In this document: positions 23,648-31,959 of the stretch, piece by piece
Position numbering within the stretch: the first letter of the stretch is position 1
Layout: the number at the start of each line of letters is the position of its first letter
Assembly (NCBI RefSeq): GCF_000195335.1
Contig: NC_015387.1
Location: 187,001 to 251,000 of the forward strand
DNA length: 64,000 nucleotides
From: Marinithermus hydrothermalis DSM 14884
Lineage (GTDB): Bacteria > Deinococcota > Deinococci > Deinococcales > Marinithermaceae
Reading direction: 5' to 3'
Made by a program: the position numbers and the translations under genes
Notes under the pieces: model-generated
What the model saw: the letters and a program-made list of their open reading frames with translations, nothing else
Told to the model about the DNA's origin: nothing
The model's database searches: none

Positions 23648-24496
23648 TCACTCCGTCCGGTAGTCCAGGGGGCGCAGGTAGAACTCGTGGATCGCGGTGG
23701 TGCTCACCAAGGCCACCGTGGGCAGGGCGCGTTTCCAGTGCGTGCGGTTCACGCGTTGCTTTACGAGCGCGATCTCCTCGGGGGTGTACCCCAGCCGGCG
23801 GATGTACGCGTCCGGGTACCCTTTGAGGTAGTGCTCGAGGATCACGTCCGCCCGGCGGTACTGCACCCCCAGGTCGGCCTCGTCCGTCTGGCCGGGGATG
23901 AGGTCCGCGGTGGGGGGTTTCTCCACCACCACCTCCGGCACCCCGAGGTACCGCGCGAGCGCCCAGACCTGGGTCTTGTACAGGTCGCCCAGGGGGTTGA
24001 CGGGCGGGGTGTCGTCCGCGTTCCAGGTGAAGTACCCGAACAACCGCTCGGTCTTGTTCCCGGTGCCGAGGGGCAGGGCGTGGTACGCCATGGACTTGTC
24101 GAACAGGACGATCATGCGGCAACGGGCCATCACGTTCCCCTTGCGGTGCGGGGTCAGGTCCGGGGTCTGGGCCGCGTACCCCTCCACCATCGGGGTGATG
24201 TCCACCACCTCGAGGGCCACCCCGAAGGTCTGGGCGACGAGCCGGGCGTGCTCGAGGGACTCGGGGCGCGAGTCACGGTGGGGCAGGGCGAGGGCGTGCA
24301 CGTTCTCGGGGCCGAGGGCGCGCACGGCGAGGGCCAGGGTGGTGGCGGAGTCCACGCCGCCCGAGACGGCGACCACGGCCTTGGTGTACCCGCGCCAGGC
24401 GAGTTCCTCGCGGATGAACCGCGTGAGGTAGTCCGCCACGAGCGGGTAGTTCAGCTCGAGGACCTCGCCTTGGGGGGGCTTGCGGATGATCTTCAT
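23648..24496 (-). CDS. nadE: NAD+ synthetase
   Basis: 282 residues from ATG 24496. P-loop AVVAVSGGVDSATTLAL and the later LFGYFTWNADDTPPVNPLGD and LYKTQVWALARYLG are NadE signatures. It adenylates and amidates nicotinate adenine dinucleotide. This form lacks a fused glutaminase domain; a nitrilase-fold gene lies immediately upstream, overlapping by 4 nt, and could supply ammonia. A longer frame upstream of 24496 reads through that gene and was discarded. Confidence 0.93.
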   Translation of the reverse strand: MKIIRKPPQGEVLELNYPLVADYLTRFIREELAWRGYTKAVVAVSGGVDSATTLALAVRALGPENVHALALPHRDSRPESLEHARLVAQTFGVALEVVDITPMVEGYAAQTPDLTPHRKGNVMARCRMIVLFDKSMAYHALPLGTGNKTERLFGYFTWNADDTPPVNPLGDLYKTQVWALARYLGVPEVVVEKPPTADLIPGQTDEADLGVQYRRADVILEHYLKGYPDAYIRRLGYTPEEIALVKQRVNRTHWKRALPTVALVSTTAIHEFYLRPLDYRTE

Positions 24497-25353
24497 AGCG
24501 CCTCCACGATCCGCTTCAACTCGGGGAAGACCAGGGGCAGGCCCGACTTGAGGTCGGCGAGGAGGGGGTTGTCGTAGCGCACGGGGGGGATGCGCTCGAG
24601 GTCGATCTCGGTGAGGAGCAGCGCCTCCTCGAACAGGGGGGCTTCGGCGAGCAGGCCGCCCTCGGGGCCCGCGACGACGCTGCCGCCGGAGAGCATCTTG
24701 CCGCCCTCCGCGCCGACGAGGGAGGCGAGCACCACGTACAGGCCGTGCTCCGCGGCGACGGCCGCAGCGAGCGCCTTCCAGCGCGCGACGTTCGCGGGTT
24801 CCTTCCCGGTGAACCCCCGCGCGGGGCTCGCGGAGGGCACGTAGATCACCTCCGCTCCGTCGAGGGCAGCGATCGTGGCGGTGATCGAGTGCCAAAAATC
24901 CTCGCAGATCAGGACCGCGGCGCGGCCGAACCGGGTGTCGAAGGCCCGCACGTCGTGCCCACGGGCGAGGAAGCGCTCCTCGTCGAAAACCCCGTAGGTG
25001 GGCAGGAAGACCTTGCGGTGCACGTGCAGGATCCCCCGCCCGCCGAGCTCGAGGTAAGCCGCGCTGTTGTAGTACTCCCCCCCGTCCCGCTCGTAGAACC
25101 CGATCACCAGGTCGAGGGGGTCCTTCCAGACCTCGGCGTGCAGCTCGGCGAGGGCTTCGTGGAGCTCCTCCTGGGTCAGGGCGAGCTCGCGCACCCCGCC
25201 TTGCAGGAAGTACCCGGTGGGGTAGGCTTCGGGCAGCACCACCACCTCGGGCCGCTCGGGCTTCAGGGCCAACAGGGCCTCCTTGAGGTGGGCCAGGTTT
25301 TGCTTAATGTGGCCTTTCTCCGGCCGGAGTTGCAGTACGGCGTGGCGTATCAT
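24493..25353 (-). CDS. Nitrilase-superfamily amidohydrolase
   Basis: 286 residues with the Glu-Lys-Cys triad: VVLPEAYPTGYF (Glu), HRKVFLPTYGVF (Lys) and AVLICEDFWHS (Cys). The sequence around the Cys, CEDFWHS, is like the glutaminase domain of glutamine-dependent NAD synthetases. With nadE directly downstream and overlapping, I infer a split NAD synthetase in which this protein may release ammonia from glutamine; an independent omega-amidase role is also possible. Confidence 0.87.
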   Translation of the reverse strand: MIRHAVLQLRPEKGHIKQNLAHLKEALLALKPERPEVVVLPEAYPTGYFLQGGVRELALTQEELHEALAELHAEVWKDPLDLVIGFYERDGGEYYNSAAYLELGGRGILHVHRKVFLPTYGVFDEERFLARGHDVRAFDTRFGRAAVLICEDFWHSITATIAALDGAEVIYVPSASPARGFTGKEPANVARWKALAAAVAAEHGLYVVLASLVGAEGGKMLSGGSVVAGPEGGLLAEAPLFEEALLLTEIDLERIPPVRYDNPLLADLKSGLPLVFPELKRIVEAL

Positions 25354-25359
25354 CCGGTC

Positions 25360-26085
25360 TTAGTCTACGCGCTCGGGCGGGCTGGGCGGGGTGGGGGCGA
25401 GCACCCGAACCAGCCAGTCCGTGACGAAGGCCGCCACCCGCTCGTCCTCGAGGTCCAGCAAAAGGTCATGCCCGCTTTCGGGGAAGCGCACGTGCTCCTT
25501 GTGCGTGCTGCCGAGCAGGGCGTGGTAGCGCCGCACCGCCCGAGCGGGTACGACACGGTCGTGCCCGGCCTCCACCACGAGCGCCGCGCACCAGACCTCT
25601 GCCAGGCGGGCGGGCGTGGCCCGGGCGAGCTCGAGGAGCTCGACGAAGGCGCGGGTGGGGAAGTACGGGTAGTTAGGGTTGCGGCGCTTACGTTCGGGGT
25701 CCCGGATCGAGTCCGGGCCGGGGAAGCGCGGGATGAGCGGGGCGAGGTAGGGCGCGAGGGGCGCGAGGGGGTTCGCGAAACCCAGCGCGGGCGCGAGGGC
25801 CACGAGGGCCCGGGCCTCGCCCTCTGCCGCGATCCAGGCTGCGAGCAACCCCCCCATGCTCAGCCCCACGACCGCGCGGGGTTCGGGCAGCGTCGCGTAC
25901 GCCGCCCGGGCGTCCTCGAGCCAGTCCTCCCAGCGCACTCCCGCGAGGTCCTCGGGGCGCGTGCCGTGTCCTCTTAGGGCGGGCTGGGCGACGGTGAACC
26001 CCGCGGCGCGAAGCCGCTCGGGTAGGGGGCCCATGGTGCGCTCGGGGTGCGAGGTGAAGCCGTGCAGTACGAGTACGCCGGGCAT
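25360..26085 (-). CDS. Alpha/beta hydrolase, Est30-like carboxylesterase
   Basis: 241 residues. It starts with VLVLHGFTSHPERTMGPL (oxyanion region); VVGLSMGGLLAAW carries the nucleophile Ser, EAGHDRVVP the Asp and PESGHDLLLD the His of the triad. The cap region (PRFPGPDSIRDPERKRRNPN) is like monoacylglycerol lipase or Est30-type thermophilic carboxylesterases. First gene of the nadE-mutY operon. Cytoplasmic; natural ester unknown. Confidence 0.87.
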   Translation of the reverse strand: MPGVLVLHGFTSHPERTMGPLPERLRAAGFTVAQPALRGHGTRPEDLAGVRWEDWLEDARAAYATLPEPRAVVGLSMGGLLAAWIAAEGEARALVALAPALGFANPLAPLAPYLAPLIPRFPGPDSIRDPERKRRNPNYPYFPTRAFVELLELARATPARLAEVWCAALVVEAGHDRVVPARAVRRYHALLGSTHKEHVRFPESGHDLLLDLEDERVAAFVTDWLVRVLAPTPPSPPERVD

Positions 26086-26177
26086 ACGCTCATTATGCCG
26101 TAGGGGTTGGGGAAGCCGGAGGCGCGTGTTTAGAATAAAAGGAAAGTATGCCAGGGGTATAGCTCGCGGGAGGGAGC

Positions 26178-26975
26178 GTGTTCAAGGGTAACGTATCGGA
26201 TTTCCCACTGGGAACGCTGGTGCAGACGCTGTGCGCGGCGGGGCGGAGCGGGGTGCTGGTGGTCCGGCCCCCATGGTTCGAGGGGCGCGTCCGCCTCGCC
26301 GGCGGCCGAGTGGTGCACGCGGTTGTCGAGGCGCGGGAAGGCATGCCGGCCCTGGCCCTGCTGGCCGGCTTGAAGCGCGCGCCCTTCGAGTTCCTCGTCC
26401 AGGAGGAGCCCGACGGGAGGACGACGATCGAGACCACGACCGAGCTCCTGCTGACTCACCTGCTCGAGGCCACCGCCCGCTGGGAGGCGCTCAAGCACAT
26501 CCCCGAGGACTGGGGGGAGGTGCTCCGGCTCCGGGACGGGAACGGTCAGCAGCAGCTCCGACCGGAGGACGTCCAGGTGCTGAGCCTCGCCGAGGGCCAG
26601 AGCGTGTGGCGGGTGCTCGTGCACGGCGAGGTCCCGCCCCTCGAGGTCGCGGTCTCCCTCGACCGGCTGATCGCCTCGGGGGTGCTGCGGTCCGTGCCGC
26701 CCCTGGCTTTCGAGGCGCAGCGGCTGGTCGCGTTGCCGTTGTACGGACCGGAGCGGGGGGTGGCGTACGTGGATGAGGCCCTGTACAACGAGTGGGCCCG
26801 CGCCCTCAAGCGGGGGTTCGGGGTACGGGTGCGCACCCCGAAGGGCGTGGAGGCCACCTTCGCCCTCAAGGCGCGCGCTGGAATCCCGCAGCGTATCATG
26901 CTGAATGACAAGGACCTCCGTCAGCTCCGGCTCGGGCGGGGGGTGGAGCTCGAGGTATGGCCTGAGGTGTTGTAG
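26178..26975 (+). CDS. DUF4388 (PatA-like) domain protein
   Basis: 265 residues from a GTG with RBS GGGAGGGAG. The N-terminus FKGNVSDFPLGTLVQTLCAA followed by GRSGVLVVRPPWFEGRVRLA matches DUF4388, found in PatA-like and gliding/twitching regulators. A strong DNA-binding domain is not visible; the C-terminal part RTPKGVEATFALKARAGIPQ could be a small beta domain. In Thermus relatives such proteins are linked to two-component or motility control; that is inference here. Confidence 0.65.
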   Translation: MFKGNVSDFPLGTLVQTLCAAGRSGVLVVRPPWFEGRVRLAGGRVVHAVVEAREGMPALALLAGLKRAPFEFLVQEEPDGRTTIETTTELLLTHLLEATARWEALKHIPEDWGEVLRLRDGNGQQQLRPEDVQVLSLAEGQSVWRVLVHGEVPPLEVAVSLDRLIASGVLRSVPPLAFEAQRLVALPLYGPERGVAYVDEALYNEWARALKRGFGVRVRTPKGVEATFALKARAGIPQRIMLNDKDLRQLRLGRGVELEVWPEVL

Positions 26976-27004
26976 CGCGACGTATTCGCACGCGGGAGGT
27001 ATGC

Positions 27005-28360
27005 ATGACCTTTATGGACCTGGTGGGGTTAATCACCCGGTGGGTGTTCGGTAGGGAAGCCTTAGCGGTCTTCCTCTTGGTCGGCCTGTACATGAGCTGG
27101 CGCACGGGGTTCGTGCAGTTCACCCGTTTCGGGGTGGTGCTGCGCGAGACATTGGGCGCCGTGCGCGAGCGCGCCCTCGGCTTCGGGGGGGAGATCACCC
27201 CCTTCCAAGCCACGATGGTCGCGATGGGCGCGACGGTCGGGGTGGGGAACATTCTCGGGGTGACCGTCGCGATCCTCGCGGGTGGGCCCGGCGCGATCCT
27301 CTGGATGTGGGTCGCAGCCCTCGTGGGGATGGCCACCAAGTTCGCCGAAGCCACCCTCGCGGTGCACTTCCGCCAGCAGTTCGCGGACGGTTCCGTCTCC
27401 GGCGGGCCGTTCTACTACATCGCGCGGGGTCTGGGCCTGCCCTGGCTGGGCGGGATCGTCGCGATCTTCGTGGCGCTGGCGGCGTTCGGCGCGGGAAACC
27501 TCGCCCAGACCAGCGCGGTGGCGGGCAGCCTCGAGCAGGCCTTCAGCGTGCCCACCGCGATCACCAGCCTCTCGGTCGCCTTGATCGTCGCGGTCGTGCT
27601 GGGCGGGGGCATTAAGCGCGTGGCGCGGTTCGCGCAGGCCGCGATCCCCCTCATGATCCTGCTCTACGTGGTCTTGGCCCTCGGGGTGATCGTGCTGAAC
27701 GCGGACGCCCTCCCCCAGGTCCTCGCGCAGATCTTCCAGAGCGCGCTGGGCGTTGAGGCCGCCGCCGGGGGGATCGGCGGGTACGCGCTGATACAGGTGG
27801 TGCAGGCCGGCGTGGGGCGCGGGATCTTCTCAAACGAGGCCGGGCTGGGTTCGGCCGCGATCGCGCACGCGCAGGCCCAGGTGGACCACCCGGTACGCCA
27901 GGGGTTCTGGGGCGTGGTCGAGGTCTTTCTGGACACGATCGTGATCAACACCCTGACCGCCCTCGCCATCCTCTCCGCGGGGGTGTGGCGGGAAGGCTCG
28001 GGCGCCTCCGCCGTCGCGGTCGCGACCTTCTCGACCTTCCCGGCCGGCGACGTCCTGTTTGCCCTGGCGGTAGCCTTGTTCGCCTTCACCACGATCGTGT
28101 CCTGGGGGTTTTATGGGGAGGAGGCCGCCTCCTTCCTCTTCGGGGACGGGATCCGGTGGCCGTACCGCCTGACCTTCATCACCCTCGCCTTCGTGGGCGG
28201 CCTCGGGGGTTTCGAGGCCTTCCTCGCGGTTTCGGACATGCTGATCGGCCTGATGGCCATCCCTAACCTGATCGCGCTGATCGCACTGGGCGGCCTCGTG
28301 GCGCGACTCGTGCGCGGCTTCTTCCAGGGCGAGCCGTGGACGCCCCCACGGGATGCGTGA
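27005..28360 (+). CDS. Sodium:alanine/glycine symporter (AGCS family)
   Basis: 451 residues, about 10-11 membrane segments. Family landmarks: FQATMVAMGATVGVGNILGV near the N-terminus, PGAILWMWVAALVGMATKF and FSNEAGLGSAAIAHAQAQ. It imports alanine or glycine with Na+. It stands alone between unrelated genes. The start ATG 27005 has RBS GGGAGG close by. Confidence 0.92.
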   Translation: MTFMDLVGLITRWVFGREALAVFLLVGLYMSWRTGFVQFTRFGVVLRETLGAVRERALGFGGEITPFQATMVAMGATVGVGNILGVTVAILAGGPGAILWMWVAALVGMATKFAEATLAVHFRQQFADGSVSGGPFYYIARGLGLPWLGGIVAIFVALAAFGAGNLAQTSAVAGSLEQAFSVPTAITSLSVALIVAVVLGGGIKRVARFAQAAIPLMILLYVVLALGVIVLNADALPQVLAQIFQSALGVEAAAGGIGGYALIQVVQAGVGRGIFSNEAGLGSAAIAHAQAQVDHPVRQGFWGVVEVFLDTIVINTLTALAILSAGVWREGSGASAVAVATFSTFPAGDVLFALAVALFAFTTIVSWGFYGEEAASFLFGDGIRWPYRLTFITLAFVGGLGGFEAFLAVSDMLIGLMAIPNLIALIALGGLVARLVRGFFQGEPWTPPRDA

Positions 28361-28368
28361 AGCCCGCC

Positions 28369-28374
28369 TACAAT
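28369..28374 (+). promoter_or_regulatory. -10 box of leaderless ubiX operon
   Basis: TACAAT ends 7 nt before ATG 28382. Confidence 0.55.
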
Positions 28375-28381
28375 AGTAGGC

Positions 28382-28693
28382 ATGGTTGGGTTGCACATCG
28401 GTCTGGGATACACGGTTTTGCTCATCGGTCTGCTGGTCGGGGCGTACCTCCTCACGCAGCGGGAGACGCCCCGCTGGGCTCGAGGCCTCGCGGGCCTGTA
28501 CGACCTGCTGATCCTTTTGGGGGTCCTCGCGTACTTCGCGCTGCCGCCCGTGGCGCGCCCGCCCCTCACGCACCCCTTCGTTGCGGTGCTCGCCGCGATC
28601 GGGGTGCACCTGGGGACGCGCCGGGACGCCCGCACCGCCGGGGTGAGCTACCTCGCGGCCACCCTCCTCATCTTCTTGTTCCGGCCCGCATGA
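28382..28693 (+). CDS. Small membrane protein upstream of ubiX
   Basis: 103 residues with three hydrophobic helices: GYTVLLIGLLVGAYLL, LAGLYDLLILLGVLAYFALP and FVAVLAAIGVHLG, ending FRPA. No family recognised. Overlaps ubiX by 4 nt (ATGA). Possibly needed in the membrane for quinone metabolism, but that is only inferred from position. Confidence 0.65.
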   Translation: MVGLHIGLGYTVLLIGLLVGAYLLTQRETPRWARGLAGLYDLLILLGVLAYFALPPVARPPLTHPFVAVLAAIGVHLGTRRDARTAGVSYLAATLLIFLFRPA

Positions 28694-29253
28694 ACCGGGT
28701 GGTGGTCGGCATCAGCGGCGCCTCCGGCGTCCCGTACGCCGCGGACCTGCTCGAGACCCTCCGGCGGATCGAGGGGGTGGAGACGCACCTCGTCCTCACC
28801 CAAGGGGCCAAGCGCGTGATCGCCGAGGAGCTAGGAGCCAGCCCGAAGCAGCTCACCGCCCTCGCGGACGTGGTGCACGACGACCGCGACGTCGGCGCGC
28901 CGATCGCTTCGGGCTCCTTCCCCACGCGGGGCATGGTGGTGATTCCCTGCAGCGCCACCACGCTCGCTAAGGTCGCGCACGGCCTCGCGGACAACCTCCT
29001 GACCCGCGCGGCCTACGTGCACCTCAAGGAACGCCGCCCCCTCATCCTCGTGCCGCGCGAGGCGCCCCTCCCCCTCCCGAGCCTGCGCGCCATGGTCCAG
29101 GCCGCCGAGGCCGGCGCGGTGATCCTGCCCGCGAGCCCCGGCTTTTACCACAAGCCCCAGACGATCCCGGACCTCCTGGGCTTCATCACGCAGCGGGTCC
29201 TGGACCTCTTGGGCCTCGAGTACCCGAGGAGCCCCCGGTGGAAAGAGGCGTGA
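28690..29253 (+). CDS. ubiX: Flavin prenyltransferase UbiX
   Basis: 187 residues: VVGISGASGVPYAADLLETL, MVVIPCSATTLAKVAHGLAD, RRPLILVPREAPLPL and ILPASPGFYHKPQTIPDLLG are UbiX landmarks. It prenylates FMN to make the cofactor for UbiD-type decarboxylases; no ubiD is in the window. It overlaps ispD by 16 nt; the prenyl donor is an isoprenoid product, so sharing an operon with ispD and ispE makes sense. Confidence 0.95.
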   Translation: MNRVVVGISGASGVPYAADLLETLRRIEGVETHLVLTQGAKRVIAEELGASPKQLTALADVVHDDRDVGAPIASGSFPTRGMVVIPCSATTLAKVAHGLADNLLTRAAYVHLKERRPLILVPREAPLPLPSLRAMVQAAEAGAVILPASPGFYHKPQTIPDLLGFITQRVLDLLGLEYPRSPRWKEA

Positions 29254-29903
29254 TCGCGCACTCGGTCTCGGTGCTGCTCCCCGCGGCGGGTCAGGGCACC
29301 CGGCTCGGCCGGGGGCCCAAGGCCCTCGTCCGGGTGGGCGGGAAAACCCTGCTGGACTGGGCCCTCGAGGCCTTCGCCTGGGCGGACGAGGTGCTCGTCG
29401 CGCTGCCGCCCGGCCTCGAGCCTCCCGCCAGGGGCGCGAAGGTGCGGTTCCTCCCGGGGGGGCGCACGCGCCAGGAGAGCGTGTACACCCTCCTCACGGC
29501 CGCGGAGGGCGGGTACGTGCTGGTGCACGACGTGGCCCGGCCCTTCGTGGTACGGGCGGTGGTGGACCGCGTGCTCGCCGCCGCGCGGCGCGAGGGAGCC
29601 GCCGCGCCCGCGGTGCGCGTGCCCGACACCCTGATCGAGGACGAGCGCGGGCATTACGGGCCGGCGCGCGACCGCGAACGCCACCGGCTCGTGCAGACCC
29701 CCCAAGGGTTCTTCCGCGCGGTGCTCCTCGAGGCGCACGAGTGGGCCCGCGCCAAGGGCGTCCAGGCCACGGACGACGCGCAGCTCGTGCTGGGCCTCGG
29801 GTACCCCGTGGCCCTCGTGGAGGGGGACCGGCGCATGTTCAAGATCACCTACCCCGAGGACCTGCTCCTCGCGGAAGGACTCGCGGCGGTATGGAGACCC
29901 TAG
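29238..29903 (+). CDS. ispD: 2-C-methyl-D-erythritol 4-phosphate cytidylyltransferase
   Basis: 221 residues with a GTG start. CTP loop LLPAAGQGTRLGRGPKAL, then GGRTRQESVYTLL, VHDVARPFV, TPQGFFRAVLL and TDDAQLVLGLG. Third step of the non-mevalonate isoprenoid pathway. It overlaps ubiX by 16 nt and ispE by 13 nt. Complete. Confidence 0.95.
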   Translation: MERGVIAHSVSVLLPAAGQGTRLGRGPKALVRVGGKTLLDWALEAFAWADEVLVALPPGLEPPARGAKVRFLPGGRTRQESVYTLLTAAEGGYVLVHDVARPFVVRAVVDRVLAAARREGAAAPAVRVPDTLIEDERGHYGPARDRERHRLVQTPQGFFRAVLLEAHEWARAKGVQATDDAQLVLGLGYPVALVEGDRRMFKITYPEDLLLAEGLAAVWRP

Positions 29904-30727
29904 CCCACGCCAAGGTCAACCTGGGGCTCAGCGTCCTTGGCCGCCGGCCGGACGGGTACCACGAGCTGCACACCCTCTTCGCCACGGTCAGCGTCGCGGA
30001 CCGGGTCGCCCTCGAGCCCCGCCCCGACGGCATCCGCCTCGAGGTGCGCGGCCGGTCCCTCCCCACGGGCTCTGCGAACCTCGCCTACCGCGCGGCCCAG
30101 GCCTACCTCGAGGCCGCCGGGCACCCGGGCGGCGTGCGGATCGTGCTGGAAAAACACCTCCCGATCGCGGCGGGGCTTGGGGGCGGCTCGGCGGACGCCG
30201 CGGCGGTGCTCCGGGGCCTTGCGGCGCTGTACCCGGCGGGGGTGGCCCTCGAGCCAATCGCGCGCGCGCTCGGCGCGGACGTGCCCTTCCTCCTCCGGGG
30301 CGGGCTCGCCGAGGGGCGCGGGGTGGGGGAGCGGCTTGTGTGGCTCGAGCCCTTGGAGGCGCACCTCGTCCTCGTGAACCCCGGGGTGCCGGTGGCCGCG
30401 GCGGAGGCGTACCGTCACCTGCGGCCGGAGGAGTGGGGGGAGGCCCTACCGGTCGCGGCGGTGCGGGCGGCGCTTCTGGCTGGGGAGGCGCCCCCGTACT
30501 TCAACAGCCTCGAGGCCCCCGTCTTCCGGCGCTACCCGGAGGTGGCCCGCTTGAAGGCCGCGCTTGTACGGCGGGGCTTGCGGGGCGTGTTGATGAGCGG
30601 CTCGGGCTCGACGGTCTTCGGATTGGCCCGGGACGCGGAGGAGGCCCGGTGGTTCGCGGCGCGGCTCGAGGCGGACTTCCCAGGGTTCTGGGTGCGCGCG
30701 GCGCGGCTTGTGGTGCCCAGCCCGTAA
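29891..30727 (+). CDS. ispE: 4-(cytidine 5'-diphospho)-2-C-methyl-D-erythritol kinase
   Basis: 278 residues from ATG 29891. GHMP kinase motifs: AHAKVNLGLSVLGRRPDGYH, LPIAAGLGGGSADAAAVLRG (ATP loop) and MSGSGSTVFGL. It phosphorylates the product of IspD, the next pathway step. The start is inside the end of ispD, giving translational coupling. The operon ends here, before the TPP riboswitch promoter. Confidence 0.95.
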   Translation: METLAHAKVNLGLSVLGRRPDGYHELHTLFATVSVADRVALEPRPDGIRLEVRGRSLPTGSANLAYRAAQAYLEAAGHPGGVRIVLEKHLPIAAGLGGGSADAAAVLRGLAALYPAGVALEPIARALGADVPFLLRGGLAEGRGVGERLVWLEPLEAHLVLVNPGVPVAAAEAYRHLRPEEWGEALPVAAVRAALLAGEAPPYFNSLEAPVFRRYPEVARLKAALVRRGLRGVLMSGSGSTVFGLARDAEEARWFAARLEADFPGFWVRAARLVVPSP

Positions 30728-30765
30728 CGGAGCCGCGCGCTCTTTTCGCTGTAGGGGGCGTGGCG

Positions 30766-30771
30766 TATACT
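30766..30771 (+). promoter_or_regulatory. -10 box upstream of TPP riboswitch
   Basis: TATACT, 5 nt before the aptamer begins. A weak TTTTCG at 30743-30748 may serve as -35. Confidence 0.6.
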
Positions 30772-30775
30772 CGTA

Positions 30776-30871
30776 GCGTCACCGGGGGTGCTCCCCTAGG
30801 GGGGCTGAGAAGGCCGACCGGCCTAACCCTTGGAACCTGAACCGGGTAATGCCGGCGTAGGGAAGGTGACG
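30776..30871 (+). promoter_or_regulatory. TPP (THI) riboswitch aptamer
   Basis: Conserved THI-element pieces are in order: CACCGGGGGTGC, GGCTGAGA, CCCTTGGAACCTGA, CCGGGTAATGCCGGCGTAGG and GGAAGG. The closing helix P1 pairs GTCACC (30778-30783) with GGTGAC (30865-30870); P3 is the GGCCGACCGGCC stem. It lies directly before thiB and should shut off thiamine uptake when thiamine pyrophosphate is abundant. Confidence 0.96.
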
Positions 30872-30878
30872 GCGCCTT

Positions 30879-30901
30879 CCCCTTCCGGTGACGGAAAGGG
30901 G
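30879..30901 (+). promoter_or_regulatory. SD-masking hairpin of the riboswitch
   Basis: CCCCTTCCG (30879-30887) can pair with CGGAAAGGGG (30892-30901) with one bulged A and a 4-nt loop. The 3' arm holds the likely thiB Shine-Dalgarno AAAGGGG, 5 nt before ATG 30907. The segment GGTGACGG (30887-30894) repeats the P1 3' strand, offering a switch partner. Confidence 0.6.
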
Positions 30902-30906
30902 GTATT

Positions 30907-31950
30907 ATGCTGCGAACCCTACTGCTCGCACTCACGCTCTTCCTGGGTACGGCCTTTGCGACCGAACTCACCGTACTCACCCACTCGAGCTTCAGCCTGG
31001 ACGAGGCCCTGATCCAGCAGTTCCAGGAGGAAACCGGGATTCAGGTGCGCTTCATCGAGGGCGGCGACGCGGGCGAGACCCTCAACAAAGCGATCCTCTC
31101 CAAGGGCGCCCCGATCGCCGACGTGATCTACGGGTTCGACAACACCTTCCTCTCCCGCGCCTTGGAGGCGGGCATCCTCGAGCCGTACGTCTCCCCGGAG
31201 ATCCGGAACCTCAAGAGCGAGTTCCTCCTCGACCCCACCTTCCACGCCATCCCTACTGATTTCGGGTACGTGGCGCTGAACTACGATAAGGCCGCGTTCG
31301 ACGCGCTGCCCTTACCCCAGCGCTTCGAGGACCTGACCCGCCCCGAGTACGCCTCTCGGCTCGTGGTGGAGAATCCCGCGACCTCCAGCCCGGGCCTCGC
31401 GTTCCTGATCGCGACCGTCGCCGCGTTCGGGGAGGACGGGTACCTGGATTTCTGGGCCGGCCTCCGCGACGGCGGCGTCAAGGTAGCCCAAGGCTGGAGC
31501 GAGGCGTACTTCAGCGCCTTCACCCCCTACGGCGGGGACCGCCCCCTCGTGGTGAGCTACACCACGAGCCCCGCGGCCGAGGTTTACTTCTCCGAAGGCC
31601 GGTACACCACGCCCCCCACCGGGAACCTGCTCCTCCCCAAGAGCAGCTTCCTGCAGGTGGAGTTCATCGGGATCCTCAAAGGCACCAAGAACCGCGAGGC
31701 CGCGGAGCGCTTCATCGACTGGTTCCTCTCCAAACCCGTGCAGGAGAACATCCCCACCGAGATGTTCGTCTACCCGGTGCGGCGCGACGCCGAGCTCCCC
31801 GAGTTCTTCCGCTGGGCAGACGTGCCCCTCGAGCCCGCGCGGGTGGACCCCGAGGTCATCGCGCAAAACCGCGAGCGCTGGATCCGCGAGTGGACCCAGG
31901 TGGTGCTTCGCGGCGCGAGCCCGGACGAGGTCGAGGCCGCCCGACGGTAG
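30907..31950 (+). CDS. thiB: Thiamine ABC transporter, substrate-binding protein
   Basis: 347 residues. Signal peptide MLRTLLLALTLFLGTAFATE, then LTVLTHSSFSLDEALIQQFQ, ADVIYGFDNTFLSRAL and FGYVALNYDK, and a periplasmic binding fold typical of ThiB/TbpA. It captures thiamine or its phosphates in the periplasm for ThiPQ. First gene after the TPP riboswitch, with permease, ATPase and thiN following. Confidence 0.94.
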   Translation: MLRTLLLALTLFLGTAFATELTVLTHSSFSLDEALIQQFQEETGIQVRFIEGGDAGETLNKAILSKGAPIADVIYGFDNTFLSRALEAGILEPYVSPEIRNLKSEFLLDPTFHAIPTDFGYVALNYDKAAFDALPLPQRFEDLTRPEYASRLVVENPATSSPGLAFLIATVAAFGEDGYLDFWAGLRDGGVKVAQGWSEAYFSAFTPYGGDRPLVVSYTTSPAAEVYFSEGRYTTPPTGNLLLPKSSFLQVEFIGILKGTKNREAAERFIDWFLSKPVQENIPTEMFVYPVRRDAELPEFFRWADVPLEPARVDPEVIAQNRERWIREWTQVVLRGASPDEVEAARR

Positions 31951-31959
31951 CGTGACGCG

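Noticed and set aside
24497-24895. Longer nadE start
   Set aside because: The extension reads through the nitrilase gene in another frame; ATG 24496 gives the normal length and a 4-nt overlap.
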